A stretch of 64,000 nucleotides of DNA from Streptomyces netropsis (lineage in GTDB: Bacteria; Actinomycetota; Actinomycetes; Streptomycetales; Streptomycetaceae), in the NCBI RefSeq assembly GCF_014203545.1, contig NZ_JACHJG010000010.1:124001-188000 (forward strand), given 5' to 3'. Of the stretch, positions 17,655 to 25,867 are shown in pieces. The notes below the pieces were generated by a model that was not told the origin of the DNA, made no database searches, and was given only the letters and a program-made list of their open reading frames with translations. The stretch's first letter is position 1, and each line of letters opens with the position of its first letter. The translations under genes and the position numbers were made by a program.

Positions 17655-18230
17655 TCAGACGTTGACGCCGAAGTCCTGCGCGATGCCCGCGAGGCCCGAG
17701 GCGTAGCCCTGGCCGACCGCGCGGAACTTCCACTCCGCGCCGTTGCGGTACAGCTCGCCGAAGACCATGGCGGTCTCGGTGGCCGCGTCCTCGCTCAGGT
17801 CGTAGCGGGCCACCTCGGCGCCGCCGGCCTGGTTGAGGATGCGGATGTAGGCGTTGCGCACCTGGCCGAAGTTCTGGCTGCGGGACTCGGCGTCGTAGAT
17901 GGAGACCGGGAAGACGATCTTCTCGACGTCGGCCGGCAGGGCCGCGAGGTTGACGTTGATCTGCTCGTCGTCGCCCTCGCCCACGCCGGTGGTGTTGTCA
18001 CCGGTGTGCACGATGGTCTGGTCCGGGGTGGACTTGTTGTTGAAGAACACGAAGTGGGCGTCGGAGTAGACCTTGCCCGTCGGGTTCACCGCGATGGCGC
18101 TCGCGTCGAGGTCGAAGTCCGTGCCGGTGGTGGTGCGGACGTCCCAGCCGAGGCCGACCGTGACGGCCGTCAGGCCCGGGGCCTCCTTGGTGAGGGAGAC
18201 GTTGCCGCCCTTGGACAGGCTTACAGCCAT
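17655..18230 (-). CDS. terD: TerD family stress/tellurium resistance protein
   Basis: 191 residues, the usual length. The sequence begins MAVSLSKGGNVSLTKEAPGL and carries the paired Asp-rich calcium-binding loops (GTDFDLDASAIAV, TGDNTTGVGEGDDEQINV) that define TerD/TerE. The IYDAESRSQNFGQVRNAYIR segment is also diagnostic. Streptomyces have many TerD paralogues, tied to calcium-dependent stress responses and development more than to tellurite itself. It is single here, with no terZABC neighbours, and has about 200 bases of upstream promoter region shared with the divergent release factor gene. Confidence 0.95.
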   Translation of the reverse strand: MAVSLSKGGNVSLTKEAPGLTAVTVGLGWDVRTTTGTDFDLDASAIAVNPTGKVYSDAHFVFFNNKSTPDQTIVHTGDNTTGVGEGDDEQINVNLAALPADVEKIVFPVSIYDAESRSQNFGQVRNAYIRILNQAGGAEVARYDLSEDAATETAMVFGELYRNGAEWKFRAVGQGYASGLAGIAQDFGVNV

Positions 18231-18440
18231 GGGATAGGTCCCTTTCTATCGATTCGTCGGGCCTCGTGGTGCACGTACGAAGGTCCGCGCACGAAGCTAC
18301 CGTCACCCCCGATAACGCGAGTGGGGGACCGAAGGGTTCCAGCCCTCTTTACTTTCTTTGCCAATTCCTGATGCGGGCGTCGTGAGGGCAGGCGCAAAAC
18401 GAGGTGACGCACCCGGCTCCGACACGGGATCATGGGTGTC

Positions 18441-18869
18441 ATGTCCGGTCCACACGTCATCCGCGGTTCGGTCTCCCTGCCGGAGGCCGAGCTGATGTGG
18501 CGTTTCTCGCGCTCCTCCGGTCCGGGGGGCCAGCACGTCAACACCAGCGACAGCCAGGTCGAGCTGCGGTTCGACCTCGCCCGCACCGAGGCGCTGCCGC
18601 CGGTGTGGAAGGAGCGCGCGCTGGCCCGGCTGGAGAGCCGGCTGGTCGGCGGGGTCGTGACCGTGCGGGCCTCGGAGCACCGCTCGCAGTGGCGCAACCG
18701 CGAGACGGCCGCCGTGCGGCTCGCCGCGCTGCTGGCCGAGGCGACCGCGCCGCCGCCCCGGCCCCGGCGCGCGACGAAGATCCCGCGCGGGATCAACGAG
18801 CGGCGGCTGCGGAACAAGAAGCAGCGGAGCGACACCAAGCGCGGACGCTCCGGGCGCGACTGGTCCTGA
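18441..18869 (+). CDS. arfB: Alternative ribosome-rescue factor ArfB/YaeJ (peptidyl-tRNA hydrolase)
   Basis: 142 residues (or 145 from an ATG nine bases upstream). The catalytic GGQ is in SSGPGGQHVNTSDSQVELRF at about residues 27-29, with the following residues typical of class I release factors. The codon-recognition domain is missing. The C terminus is rich in Arg/Lys (NERRLRNKKQRSDTKRGR), as in ArfB, where it inserts into the empty mRNA channel to release nascent chains from stalled ribosomes. In the cytoplasm. No other translation gene adjoins it. Confidence 0.92.
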   Translation: MSGPHVIRGSVSLPEAELMWRFSRSSGPGGQHVNTSDSQVELRFDLARTEALPPVWKERALARLESRLVGGVVTVRASEHRSQWRNRETAAVRLAALLAEATAPPPRPRRATKIPRGINERRLRNKKQRSDTKRGRSGRDWS

Positions 18870-18893
18870 GCGCCGCGTCGGGCGGGGGCCGGT

Positions 18894-19454
18894 TCAGGCC
18901 AGCGTGCGGTACCGGCCCCGGAAGTACGTCAGCGGTCCGGCCTCCGAGGTCGGGGCCGCGGCCGTCAGGACCCGGCCGATGACCAGCGTGTGGTCCCCGG
19001 CCACGACCCGCTGCTCGGTCCGGCACTCCAGCACCGCCAGCGCGCCGCCGACCAGCGGCGCGCCCGAGGCCTCCCCGCGCGTGTACGCGATGTCCTCGAA
19101 GAGCAGCCGGTCGCTGATGCGCCCCTTCATGGCGAAACGTCCCGCGATGTGACGCTGGCTCTCGGCGAGTACGGACACCGCCCACAGCGGCTGGTCCGCC
19201 AGGAGGTCGTCCATCCGGGAGCCGTTTCGAACGCTCGCCATGACCAGCGGCGGGTCGAGGGAGACGGACAGGAAGGCGGTCGCCGTCATGCCGACGTCCT
19301 CGCCGCGCGGGCCGTCCTCCGGGTCGTGCGCGGTCACCAGCACCACGCCGGCGGCGAGGCGGGCGAGGGCGGCACGGAATTCGTCGGCGCTCACCCCATC
19401 AGGATGGGCTATGGCGGTCTGGAGGGGCGTAGTCGTCTGCAACACGCTCCGCAC
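18894..19454 (-). CDS. Flavin reductase family protein (FMN-binding)
   Basis: 186 residues from a GTG start; a second GTG three codons on is equally possible. A split-barrel FMN domain is recognisable: FRAALARLAAGVVLVTAHD, TAFLSVSLDPPLVMASVRNGS, FAVSVLAE-like WAVSVLAESQRHIAGRFA, and HTLVIGRVL near the end. Such proteins supply reduced FMN to two-component monooxygenases. No monooxygenase is adjacent. It is divergent from the diguanylate cyclase gene. Confidence 0.85.
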   Translation of the reverse strand: MRSVLQTTTPLQTAIAHPDGVSADEFRAALARLAAGVVLVTAHDPEDGPRGEDVGMTATAFLSVSLDPPLVMASVRNGSRMDDLLADQPLWAVSVLAESQRHIAGRFAMKGRISDRLLFEDIAYTRGEASGAPLVGGALAVLECRTEQRVVAGDHTLVIGRVLTAAAPTSEAGPLTYFRGRYRTLA

Positions 19455-19592
19455 GCTAGCTGCCCCGTCCGCCGTGCCGCATCGGGCGGGGGAACCAGGC
19501 GGGGCCGATCGGGGGTCCTAGGTCGTGAGGGTTCCGGATTTGCGTTCAGGAAGCATAAGAACGCCTTCGAACGCCAGTAGTAGGACTCCACC

Positions 19593-19620
19593 GCCCTCTG
19601 TGACATGGGTCACAGAGGGC
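19593..19620. promoter_or_regulatory. Perfect CRP-type palindrome upstream of cdgB
   Basis: A perfect 12-bp inverted repeat around a 4-base centre. The core reads TGTGACATGGGTCACA, matching TGTGA-N6-TCACA and the Streptomyces Crp pattern GTG-N6-GNCAC. It lies about 115-140 bases before the cdgB start and about 140 before the divergent flavin reductase start. Binding by the cAMP receptor protein is inference. Confidence 0.65.
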
Positions 19621-19733
19621 GGATATTGTTGACCCTGTGTACCGAGTGGTCAGCTCGCTGTGATTCAGTGGCCGTGGTAAGCGGACGACAAGAAGCCTGG
19701 AGTTGCTGTCGGGGTCTCGGGGGAGAGCGAGCT

Positions 19734-21446
19734 ATGGAGACCGAGTCGGAGCCGTATGTCCGCCTGGCGACCTTGAGGCAGTTGCATCAAGTAGTCGCTG
19801 ATCTGAACACCGCGCGCAGCCTCGCGGACACGTTGCAGACCGTGGCGGACGGCATCATCGCCGGGCTCGGTTACGAGCTCTCGGCCGTCAATCTCGTACG
19901 CCCCGACGGGGACCTCGTCGTGGCCGCCGTCGCGGGCAGCGCCGGGGCGGAGGCCCTGATGGCGGGCCGGGTCGGCTCGCGGGTGTCGTGGGAGCGCCGG
20001 CTCGCGATGGGCGACCACTGGGGCGATCTGCGCTTCATCCCGTACACCGAGGGGTGGGTCCTCGACGACGACGACGTCCCGCAGTGGCACACCACCGGGC
20101 CCGCCCCGCGCTTCGCCGACGAGTGGCACCCGATGGACCGTCTCTTCGCCCCGATGTACACCGCGGGGGCCTCGGGCGGCGAGCTGCTCGGTGTCATCTC
20201 GGTCGACAAACCGCGCAACGGTCGCCGCCCCGGCGCATGGGGGCGCGAAGCGCTCCAGATGTATGCCTTCCAAGCCGCGATTGCGATCAGTAACGCTCGG
20301 CTACGCGCAAACATGCAGCGGGCCCTGGTCAGACTCGAACGCGAGCAGCAGGCGCTGCGCGCCAGTGAGGAAAGCTTCCGCCAGGCCTTCGAATACGCGC
20401 CCAGCGGCATGGCCATCGCCGAGATGGGCGGCGACCAGCACGGCCGGCTGCACCGCACCAACGACGCCCTGTGCCGACTGCTCGGCCGGTCCGCCTCGCA
20501 GATGCGCCGCTATTCCTTCTCCGACCTCGTGCACCCCGAGGACGTCGGCACCCTGCTGCGCACCTCCGCCGAGGGCGGCCGGGCCGAGCTGCGTCTCGGC
20601 CGCCGCGACGGCACCTACGTCTGGGTCTCGCTGCGCAATTCCGTGGTGGCCGACGCCGCCGACGGGCCGCGCTTCCTGCTCACCCACGTCGAGGACATCG
20701 AGGAGCGCAAGCGCCACGAGCTGCAGCTCGCCCACCGCGCCAGCCACGACTCCCTGACCGGGCTGCCGAACAGCGCCGAGCTGCGGGCCCGCCTCGGCAG
20801 CCGGCTCTGCGACCGCCCGGCGGGCAGTGAGACCCACGCGGCGGCCGTCGGGCCGTACGGCTGTCTCGACGGCTTCGCCGAGGTCGAGAGCGCCGCGTAC
20901 GGACACGGCTTCGGCGCCGACGCCGGCCCGGACTACACGCCGGAGCGCGGCGGCGACTGCGCCCCCGACGAGTACCGCGGCGGGCCGGAGGCCGGGTACG
21001 ACCACCATGTGCACACCATCGCGCCCGACGAGGAGACCGACGACGGCATCAAGGGCCTGGCCGTCCTCTTCTGCGACCTCGACGGCTTCAAGTCGATCAA
21101 CGACCGCTTCGGCCACCACACCGGCGACGCCGTGCTGATCGAGGTCGCCCGCCGGCTGAGCAACGGCGTGCGCGACGGCGACACGGTGGCCCGCCTCGGC
21201 GGTGACGAGTTCGTCGTCCTCGCCGACGGGCTGGGCCGCGCCGACGCGGAGGACCTCGCGGTCCGGCTGCGCAATGCCATCATTCCGCCCATAAGGGTGG
21301 AAGGCCGGGCGGTTCGCGTCGGGGCCAGCTTCGGCATCGGCTGGGCCGCGTGCGGAATGTCCGCGGAGGAGGTCCTCGCCTCCGCCGACCAGCGGATGTA
21401 CGTCGAGAAGCGGTCCCGGTCCAAGGCCGGGCGGCGCGCGGGCTGA
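19734..21446 (+). CDS. cdgB: GAF-PAS-GGDEF diguanylate cyclase, CdgB-like
   Basis: 570 residues from the ATG at 19734, with GGGGAGAG before it. Domains in order: GAF (about 20-190), a short coiled coil (ALVRLEREQQALRASEESFR), PAS with PAC (about 210-335), then GGDEF (about 400-565). The catalytic motif is GGDEF at 489-493, so the cyclase is expected to be active and to make cyclic di-GMP. An unusual insertion rich in Tyr, Gly and His (about 375-425) splits the start of the GGDEF domain. The layout matches CdgB of S. coelicolor, a BldD target that controls development; there is no EAL domain here. Confidence 0.93.
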   Translation: METESEPYVRLATLRQLHQVVADLNTARSLADTLQTVADGIIAGLGYELSAVNLVRPDGDLVVAAVAGSAGAEALMAGRVGSRVSWERRLAMGDHWGDLRFIPYTEGWVLDDDDVPQWHTTGPAPRFADEWHPMDRLFAPMYTAGASGGELLGVISVDKPRNGRRPGAWGREALQMYAFQAAIAISNARLRANMQRALVRLEREQQALRASEESFRQAFEYAPSGMAIAEMGGDQHGRLHRTNDALCRLLGRSASQMRRYSFSDLVHPEDVGTLLRTSAEGGRAELRLGRRDGTYVWVSLRNSVVADAADGPRFLLTHVEDIEERKRHELQLAHRASHDSLTGLPNSAELRARLGSRLCDRPAGSETHAAAVGPYGCLDGFAEVESAAYGHGFGADAGPDYTPERGGDCAPDEYRGGPEAGYDHHVHTIAPDEETDDGIKGLAVLFCDLDGFKSINDRFGHHTGDAVLIEVARRLSNGVRDGDTVARLGGDEFVVLADGLGRADAEDLAVRLRNAIIPPIRVEGRAVRVGASFGIGWAACGMSAEEVLASADQRMYVEKRSRSKAGRRAG

Positions 21447-21646
21447 GGTCCAGACCACGGCGTGGTATCCCTCTATCGGGGTAGGCTGCGCCGATGCGGC
21501 ACCGACGCCGACCGTGAATCGATCATGAATTTTGGCCATCCGAACCCGCGGTAGCCGGCCGGGCCGCCCCGGCCTCCACGGCCGCGGGTTCAGGCGCGTA
21601 CGCAGGTGGGCGCCGATGGGCAACACCATGTTGGGAGTGACAGGGG

Positions 21647-22594
21647 ATGACGGCGGGTAATAACGGCCAGGGCACGCCGGAGGGCGACGACCCGTTCGGC
21701 TACCTGTACCGCTCGGAAGGCGGCGACGGGGGCACCGACGGCGGTCAGCCGGCGCACCAGCCCGGCGTCCCCCGTACGTCGTACAACCAGGTCCGCCCGG
21801 TCGGCTCGCGCCAGTACGGCCAGCAGCCCCAGCAGCAGGTGACCTACGGCCAGCAGGCCCCGGGCACCGGCCCCGCCCCGCACTACGCCGCCCCCGAGAC
21901 CCTCCCCGGCGGCGCCCCCCAGCACTCCGCCCAGGGCGGTCACCAGGGCGGGCGCGCCGCCGGCCGGTCCAAGCGGCGCGGGCCGCTCATCGCCGCCATA
22001 GCGGTCGTCGCGGTCGTCGTGTGCGGCATCGGCGTCGCGATCTTCGCCAACGGCTCGGACGAGAAGAAGGAACAGCAGAACACCGCGAACGGCGGCGGCG
22101 AGGACAAGCAGACCCCGGCCGAGGGCGACAAGCCCGACGAGACGAAGAAGAGCGAGCCGGAGAAGCGCAAGCCCGCCAAGCTGCCGAAGGAGGACGCGGC
22201 GAGCCTGCGGCTCAGCGGCGGCGCCGTCACGGAGAAGACCGTGCCGGGCGCGCAGGGCGACGGCGGTCTCTACATCGCGGGCATGAACAAGCAGGGCGCC
22301 GGCGTCGAGTGGAAGGTGGACGTCGAGAAGGAGGGCGACTACCGGCTGAACGCGCGCTACGGCGTGCCCGGCACGGACGCCGCCCTCACGATCTTCGCCA
22401 ACGGCAAGGCCGACACCCGCGCCATCAACATGAAGAACTTCGGCGGCACGAAGGACTGGGAGAACGGGTGGAAGACCACCTGGTCCCTGGTCAAGCTCAA
22501 CAAGGGCACGAACATCATCCGGCTCTCCTGCGAGGCCGGCAATTCGTGCGACGTGCACCTCGACCAGCTCTGGATCTCCCCCAAGAACGGCTGA
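21647..22594 (+). CDS. Membrane-anchored protein with a carbohydrate-binding-module-like domain
   Basis: 315 residues. A long Gln/Gly/Pro-rich cytoplasmic tail (1-110, QQPQQQVTYGQQAPGTG) is followed by one membrane segment (112-134), a Lys/Glu-rich stalk (135-180) and a C-terminal beta-sandwich (about 185-315) resembling CBM6/CBM35. The signs are GLYIAGMNKQGAGVEWKVDV, YRLNARYGVPGTDAALTIFA and the closing SCDVHLDQLWIS. The orientation places that module outside the cell, where it could hold cell-wall or exogenous sugar. The gene follows cdgB by about 200 bases. Confidence 0.8.
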   Translation: MTAGNNGQGTPEGDDPFGYLYRSEGGDGGTDGGQPAHQPGVPRTSYNQVRPVGSRQYGQQPQQQVTYGQQAPGTGPAPHYAAPETLPGGAPQHSAQGGHQGGRAAGRSKRRGPLIAAIAVVAVVVCGIGVAIFANGSDEKKEQQNTANGGGEDKQTPAEGDKPDETKKSEPEKRKPAKLPKEDAASLRLSGGAVTEKTVPGAQGDGGLYIAGMNKQGAGVEWKVDVEKEGDYRLNARYGVPGTDAALTIFANGKADTRAINMKNFGGTKDWENGWKTTWSLVKLNKGTNIIRLSCEAGNSCDVHLDQLWISPKNG

Positions 22595-22606
22595 CGACCC
22601 GGGCCG

Positions 22607-23458
22607 TCAGCCGCTGACGGTCCGCAGGAACCCCGCCACCGTGCGGGCCATCGCCTCCCGCGCCGGTGCCAGGTACCTGCGCGGGTCGACGGCCTGGGGG
22701 TGGGCCTGGAGGAAGGCCCGGACCGCGCCCGTGAACGCCGTGTTCAGGGCCGTACCGACGTTGATCTTCGTCATGCCGGCGGCGACGGCCCGGCGCAGTT
22801 CCCGGTCCGGGACGCCCGACGAGCCGTGCAGGACCAGCGGTACGGGCACGGCGCCGCTGAGCCGGGAGATCAGGGCGTGGTCGAGGGCCGCCGTGCGTTC
22901 GGTCATCGCGTGCGAGCTGCCGACGGCCACGGCGAGGGCGTCGACGCCGGTGTCGCCGACGTAGGCGGCCGCCTCTGCCGGGTCGGTCCGCACGCCCGGG
23001 GTGTGCGCGTCCAGCGGTGGCTCGCCCGCCTTGCCGCCCACCCGGCCCAGCTCCGCCTCCACCCACATGCCGCGCTCGTGGCCCCAACGCACGGCCTCCG
23101 CCGTCGCCTTGACGTTCTCTCCGTAGCCGCGCTTGGACGCGTCGAACATCACCGAGCCGAAGCCGTGCGCGTGCGCGGCGTGCAGGAGTGCCACGTCCTC
23201 GACGTGGTCGAGGTGGAGCGAGAGCCGCGCGGTCGATGCACGGGCGACGGCGGCCGTGGCGGCGGCGATGGGCGCGAGGTCGCCGCCGTGGAACTTCACC
23301 GCGTTCTCGGACACTTGCAGCACCGCGCCCGCGCCGGCGGCCTCGGCGCCCGCCGCGATGGCCTCCGCGTGCTCCACGGTGATGACGTTGAAGGCGGCGA
23401 CCGCACGGGCGGCGGCGCGGGCCTCGGTGACGAGTTCGGCGGTGCTGACGAGTGGCAT
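22607..23458 (-). CDS. Class II fructose/tagatose-bisphosphate aldolase (GatY/KbaY-like)
   Basis: 283 residues, TIM barrel. The zinc-binding HLDHVED, the catalytic/ligand region EAELGRVGGKAG, and HGSSGVPD and KINVGTALN near the C terminus are present. Its short length and sequence fit the tagatose-1,6-bisphosphate aldolase clade better than glycolytic FbaA. With the PfkB-type kinase next to it, and the amino-sugar kinase, deacetylase and SIS protein beyond, it could complete conversion of tagatose-6-phosphate to dihydroxyacetone phosphate and glyceraldehyde-3-phosphate. Substrate preference is inferred from context. Confidence 0.87.
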   Translation of the reverse strand: MPLVSTAELVTEARAAARAVAAFNVITVEHAEAIAAGAEAAGAGAVLQVSENAVKFHGGDLAPIAAATAAVARASTARLSLHLDHVEDVALLHAAHAHGFGSVMFDASKRGYGENVKATAEAVRWGHERGMWVEAELGRVGGKAGEPPLDAHTPGVRTDPAEAAAYVGDTGVDALAVAVGSSHAMTERTAALDHALISRLSGAVPVPLVLHGSSGVPDRELRRAVAAGMTKINVGTALNTAFTGAVRAFLQAHPQAVDPRRYLAPAREAMARTVAGFLRTVSG

Positions 23459-23608
23459 GACTGCCTCAACCCTCCGGCCGTAACGGCCCTCGTGACCCCG
23501 CGCGGCGGCGGGGCCGGTCCGGTGCCGGCGGCATCCGCCGGGTGGTGCCGTGCCGCGGGCCCATGGTGACGGGCGGCAGCGCCCGACCGGCCCCGGCTCG
23601 CCGTGGAC

Positions 23609-24529
23609 TCACGCCGGAGTGACCTTCACCTGCGGCAGCAGGCCCTCGTACGTCGCGCGGTCGAACTCGCCCGCCGCCGGGGCCCGTACGGTCGCGGCCG
23701 ACAGGGCCACCGCCCGGGCGACACGGTCCGGCCAGGACAGGCCCTCGGCCCAGCCCGACAGCAGGCCCGCGACGGCGGAGTCGCCGGCGCCCGTCGGATT
23801 GCCCGTCAGCCGGCGGGGCGGCGCGGCGCGCCAGGCGCCGTCGGGGGTGAGCGCCAGCAGCCCGTCCGGGCCGAGGGACGCGGCGACGGCGTGGGCGCCG
23901 CGCCGGCGGGCGTCGTGCGCCGCGCGCAGCGGCTCGGTGGAGCCGGTGAGCGCGGCGAGTTCCGTGGCGTTGGGCTTGACCACGTCCGGCCGGGCGGCGA
24001 TGCCGCGGCGCAGCGGTTCCCCGTCGGTGTCCAGCAGCACGGGCACCCCGGCCGCCCGCGCGGCCCGTACGAGCTGCGCGTACGCCCCCACCGGCACGCC
24101 CGGCGGCAGGCTCCCGCACAGCGCGACGGCCTTGGCGTCGCGCAGCAGCCGGCCGTAGGCGTCGCCGAACGCGGCCCACTCCTCCGGGGCGACGTCCGGT
24201 CCGGGCTCGTTGAGCTGTGTCGAGTCGCCGGTGGACTCGTCGACGATGCCGACCGTGCGGCGGGTGTCGCCGGTGAGGGGGAGGAGGGCGTCGGTGATCC
24301 GGTCCGAACCGTCTGCGAGGTGCCGCCGCAGGAGTTCGCCCGTCGCGCCGCCCGCGAAGCCCGTCACGACGGTGTCGTGGCCCAGCGCGGCCAGCACCCG
24401 GGCGACGTTGATCCCCTTGCCGCCCGGGCGTTCCGCGGCGTGGGTGACGCGGTGCGAGGTGTGCGGACGCAGCCGCGGGACGCGGTAGGTCAGATCGAGC
24501 GCGGCGTTGAGCGTGACGGTGAGGATCAC
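23609..24529 (-). CDS. PfkB-family sugar-phosphate kinase (1-phosphofructokinase / tagatose-6-phosphate kinase type)
   Basis: 306 residues from a GTG at 24529 preceded by GGGAGGGAGA; the longer open frame upstream is rejected. PfkB signature 1 is ERPGGKGINVARVLAALGH and signature 2 is NPTGAGDSAVAGLLSG with the catalytic Asp of GAGDS. The TLNAALDLTYRV N terminus is typical of the FruK/LacC clade. It would phosphorylate a sugar phosphate at C1 using ATP. It lies between nagA and the class II aldolase on the same strand, 183 and 150 bases away. Confidence 0.88.
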   Translation of the reverse strand: MILTVTLNAALDLTYRVPRLRPHTSHRVTHAAERPGGKGINVARVLAALGHDTVVTGFAGGATGELLRRHLADGSDRITDALLPLTGDTRRTVGIVDESTGDSTQLNEPGPDVAPEEWAAFGDAYGRLLRDAKAVALCGSLPPGVPVGAYAQLVRAARAAGVPVLLDTDGEPLRRGIAARPDVVKPNATELAALTGSTEPLRAAHDARRRGAHAVAASLGPDGLLALTPDGAWRAAPPRRLTGNPTGAGDSAVAGLLSGWAEGLSWPDRVARAVALSAATVRAPAAGEFDRATYEGLLPQVKVTPA

Positions 24530-24642
24530 CGGCGTCTCCCTCCCGGGGCCGTCGTGCGGGAACGTCGTGCGGGACCGTATGACGGCAACCCTGCTGTCCG
24601 TACCGGGGGTTCGTGGACGCCCGGCGCGAGCGATCATGCCAA

Positions 24643-24686
24643 AACAGCGGCGGCAGGCCCAGACCTGGGGACCCGCCGCCGCTGTT
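24643..24686 (-). terminator. Rho-independent-like terminator after nagA
   Basis: A 12-bp GC-rich stem (AACAGCGGCGGC with its complement) is followed on the minus strand by TTTT. It sits 27 bases past the nagA stop and separates the nagK-nagA operon from the kinase-aldolase pair. Confidence 0.75.
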
Positions 24687-24712
24687 CCGTCACCGCTCAA
24701 GGGCGGTGCAAA

Positions 24713-25867
24713 TTACTTCACTTCGGGCTTAATCAGCCATTCGCCCTTGCGCATGACGCCCACCAGGTCGTACGAACCGTTCAGCACGACCAGGTCCGCG
24801 TCCTTGCCGGGCTCCAGCGAGCCGACCCGGTCGGCGACCCCCAGCAGCCGGGCCGGGTTCACCGACAGCGCCCGCACGGCGTCCTCGACGGGCAGTCCGT
24901 CGACGGTCACCGCGCGCTTGAACGCCGTGTCCAGCGTGAGCGTCGATCCCGCGATCGATCCCGCCGTGGGCCCGTCGGCGATCCGCGCGACGCCGTCCTT
25001 GACCTCGACCCGCATCGGGCCGAGCGGGAACATGCCGTCGGTCATGCCGGCCGCGCCCATCGCGTCGGTGATGAACGCGACCCGGTCCGCGCCCGCCCGG
25101 GCGAAGGCCAGCTCCAGGACGGCGGGGTGCAGATGCGTGCCGTCGTTGATCAGCTCGACGGTGACCCGCTCGTCCTCCAGCAGCGCGGCGATCGGGCCGG
25201 GGGCGCGGTGCAGCAGCCCCGGCATCGCGTTGAAGAGGTGGGTGGCGACCGTCGCGCCCGCGTCGATGGCCTCCAGCGTGGCCTCGTACGTGGAGTCGGT
25301 GTGCCCCACCGCCGCGATGACGCCGCTGTCGGCGAGCATCCGCACGGAGTCCAGGCCACCCGGCAGCTCCGGCGCCAGCGTCATCATGCGGGCCGCGCCG
25401 TGCGCGGCGTCGATCAGCTTGCGCACGTCCGCCGGGTGGGGGTCGCGCAGCAGCCCCGGCTGGTGCGCGCCGCAGCGGTGCGGGGAGATGAAGGGGCCCT
25501 CGAAGTGGATGCCCGCCAGGTCGCCCTGCTCGGTCAGCTCGGCCAGGACGGCCGCCTGCCGGGCCAGGTCGTCCAGGTCGCCGGTGACGGTCGAGGCGAC
25601 CATGGTCGTCGTGCCGTGCGCGCGGTGCGTTCCGATGGCGGTGAGCGCCTCCTCGGCGCTCCCGGCGGAGAACGACGCGCCGCCGCCGCCGTGCACGTGG
25701 ACGTCCACGAAGCCGGGGACGATCCAGTGACCGCTGAGATCGAGGGACGGCTCCTCCCGCGCCGTGTCGTCCACGATGCGCCGACCCTCGACCGTGACGC
25801 GGCCGTCGTGGGCCACACCGGTCGGCAGCACCACGCGGGCGCCGGTGAGAACCGTTCGTTCGACCAT
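24713..25867 (-). CDS. nagA: N-acetylglucosamine-6-phosphate deacetylase
   Basis: 384 residues; the start ATG overlaps the stop of the ROK kinase by one base. The amidohydrolase metal and substrate sites are intact: the HVH of DVHVHGGGG, Glu in IHFEGPFISP, His in AVGHTDSTYE and HLFNAMPG, and the catalytic Asp of FITDAMGAAGM. It removes acetate from GlcNAc-6-phosphate, or GalNAc-6-phosphate in the Aga route, in the cytoplasm. A DasR-like site upstream of the kinase probably controls the pair. Length is normal. Confidence 0.95.
   Translation of the reverse strand: MVERTVLTGARVVLPTGVAHDGRVTVEGRRIVDDTAREEPSLDLSGHWIVPGFVDVHVHGGGGASFSAGSAEEALTAIGTHRAHGTTTMVASTVTGDLDDLARQAAVLAELTEQGDLAGIHFEGPFISPHRCGAHQPGLLRDPHPADVRKLIDAAHGAARMMTLAPELPGGLDSVRMLADSGVIAAVGHTDSTYEATLEAIDAGATVATHLFNAMPGLLHRAPGPIAALLEDERVTVELINDGTHLHPAVLELAFARAGADRVAFITDAMGAAGMTDGMFPLGPMRVEVKDGVARIADGPTAGSIAGSTLTLDTAFKRAVTVDGLPVEDAVRALSVNPARLLGVADRVGSLEPGKDADLVVLNGSYDLVGVMRKGEWLIKPEVK

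Noticed and set aside
19593..19620. BldD binding site in front of cdgB
   Set aside because: cdgB is a BldD target in S. coelicolor, but the palindrome here has four bases between TGAC and GTCA, not the spacing I recall for BldD; it fits CRP better.
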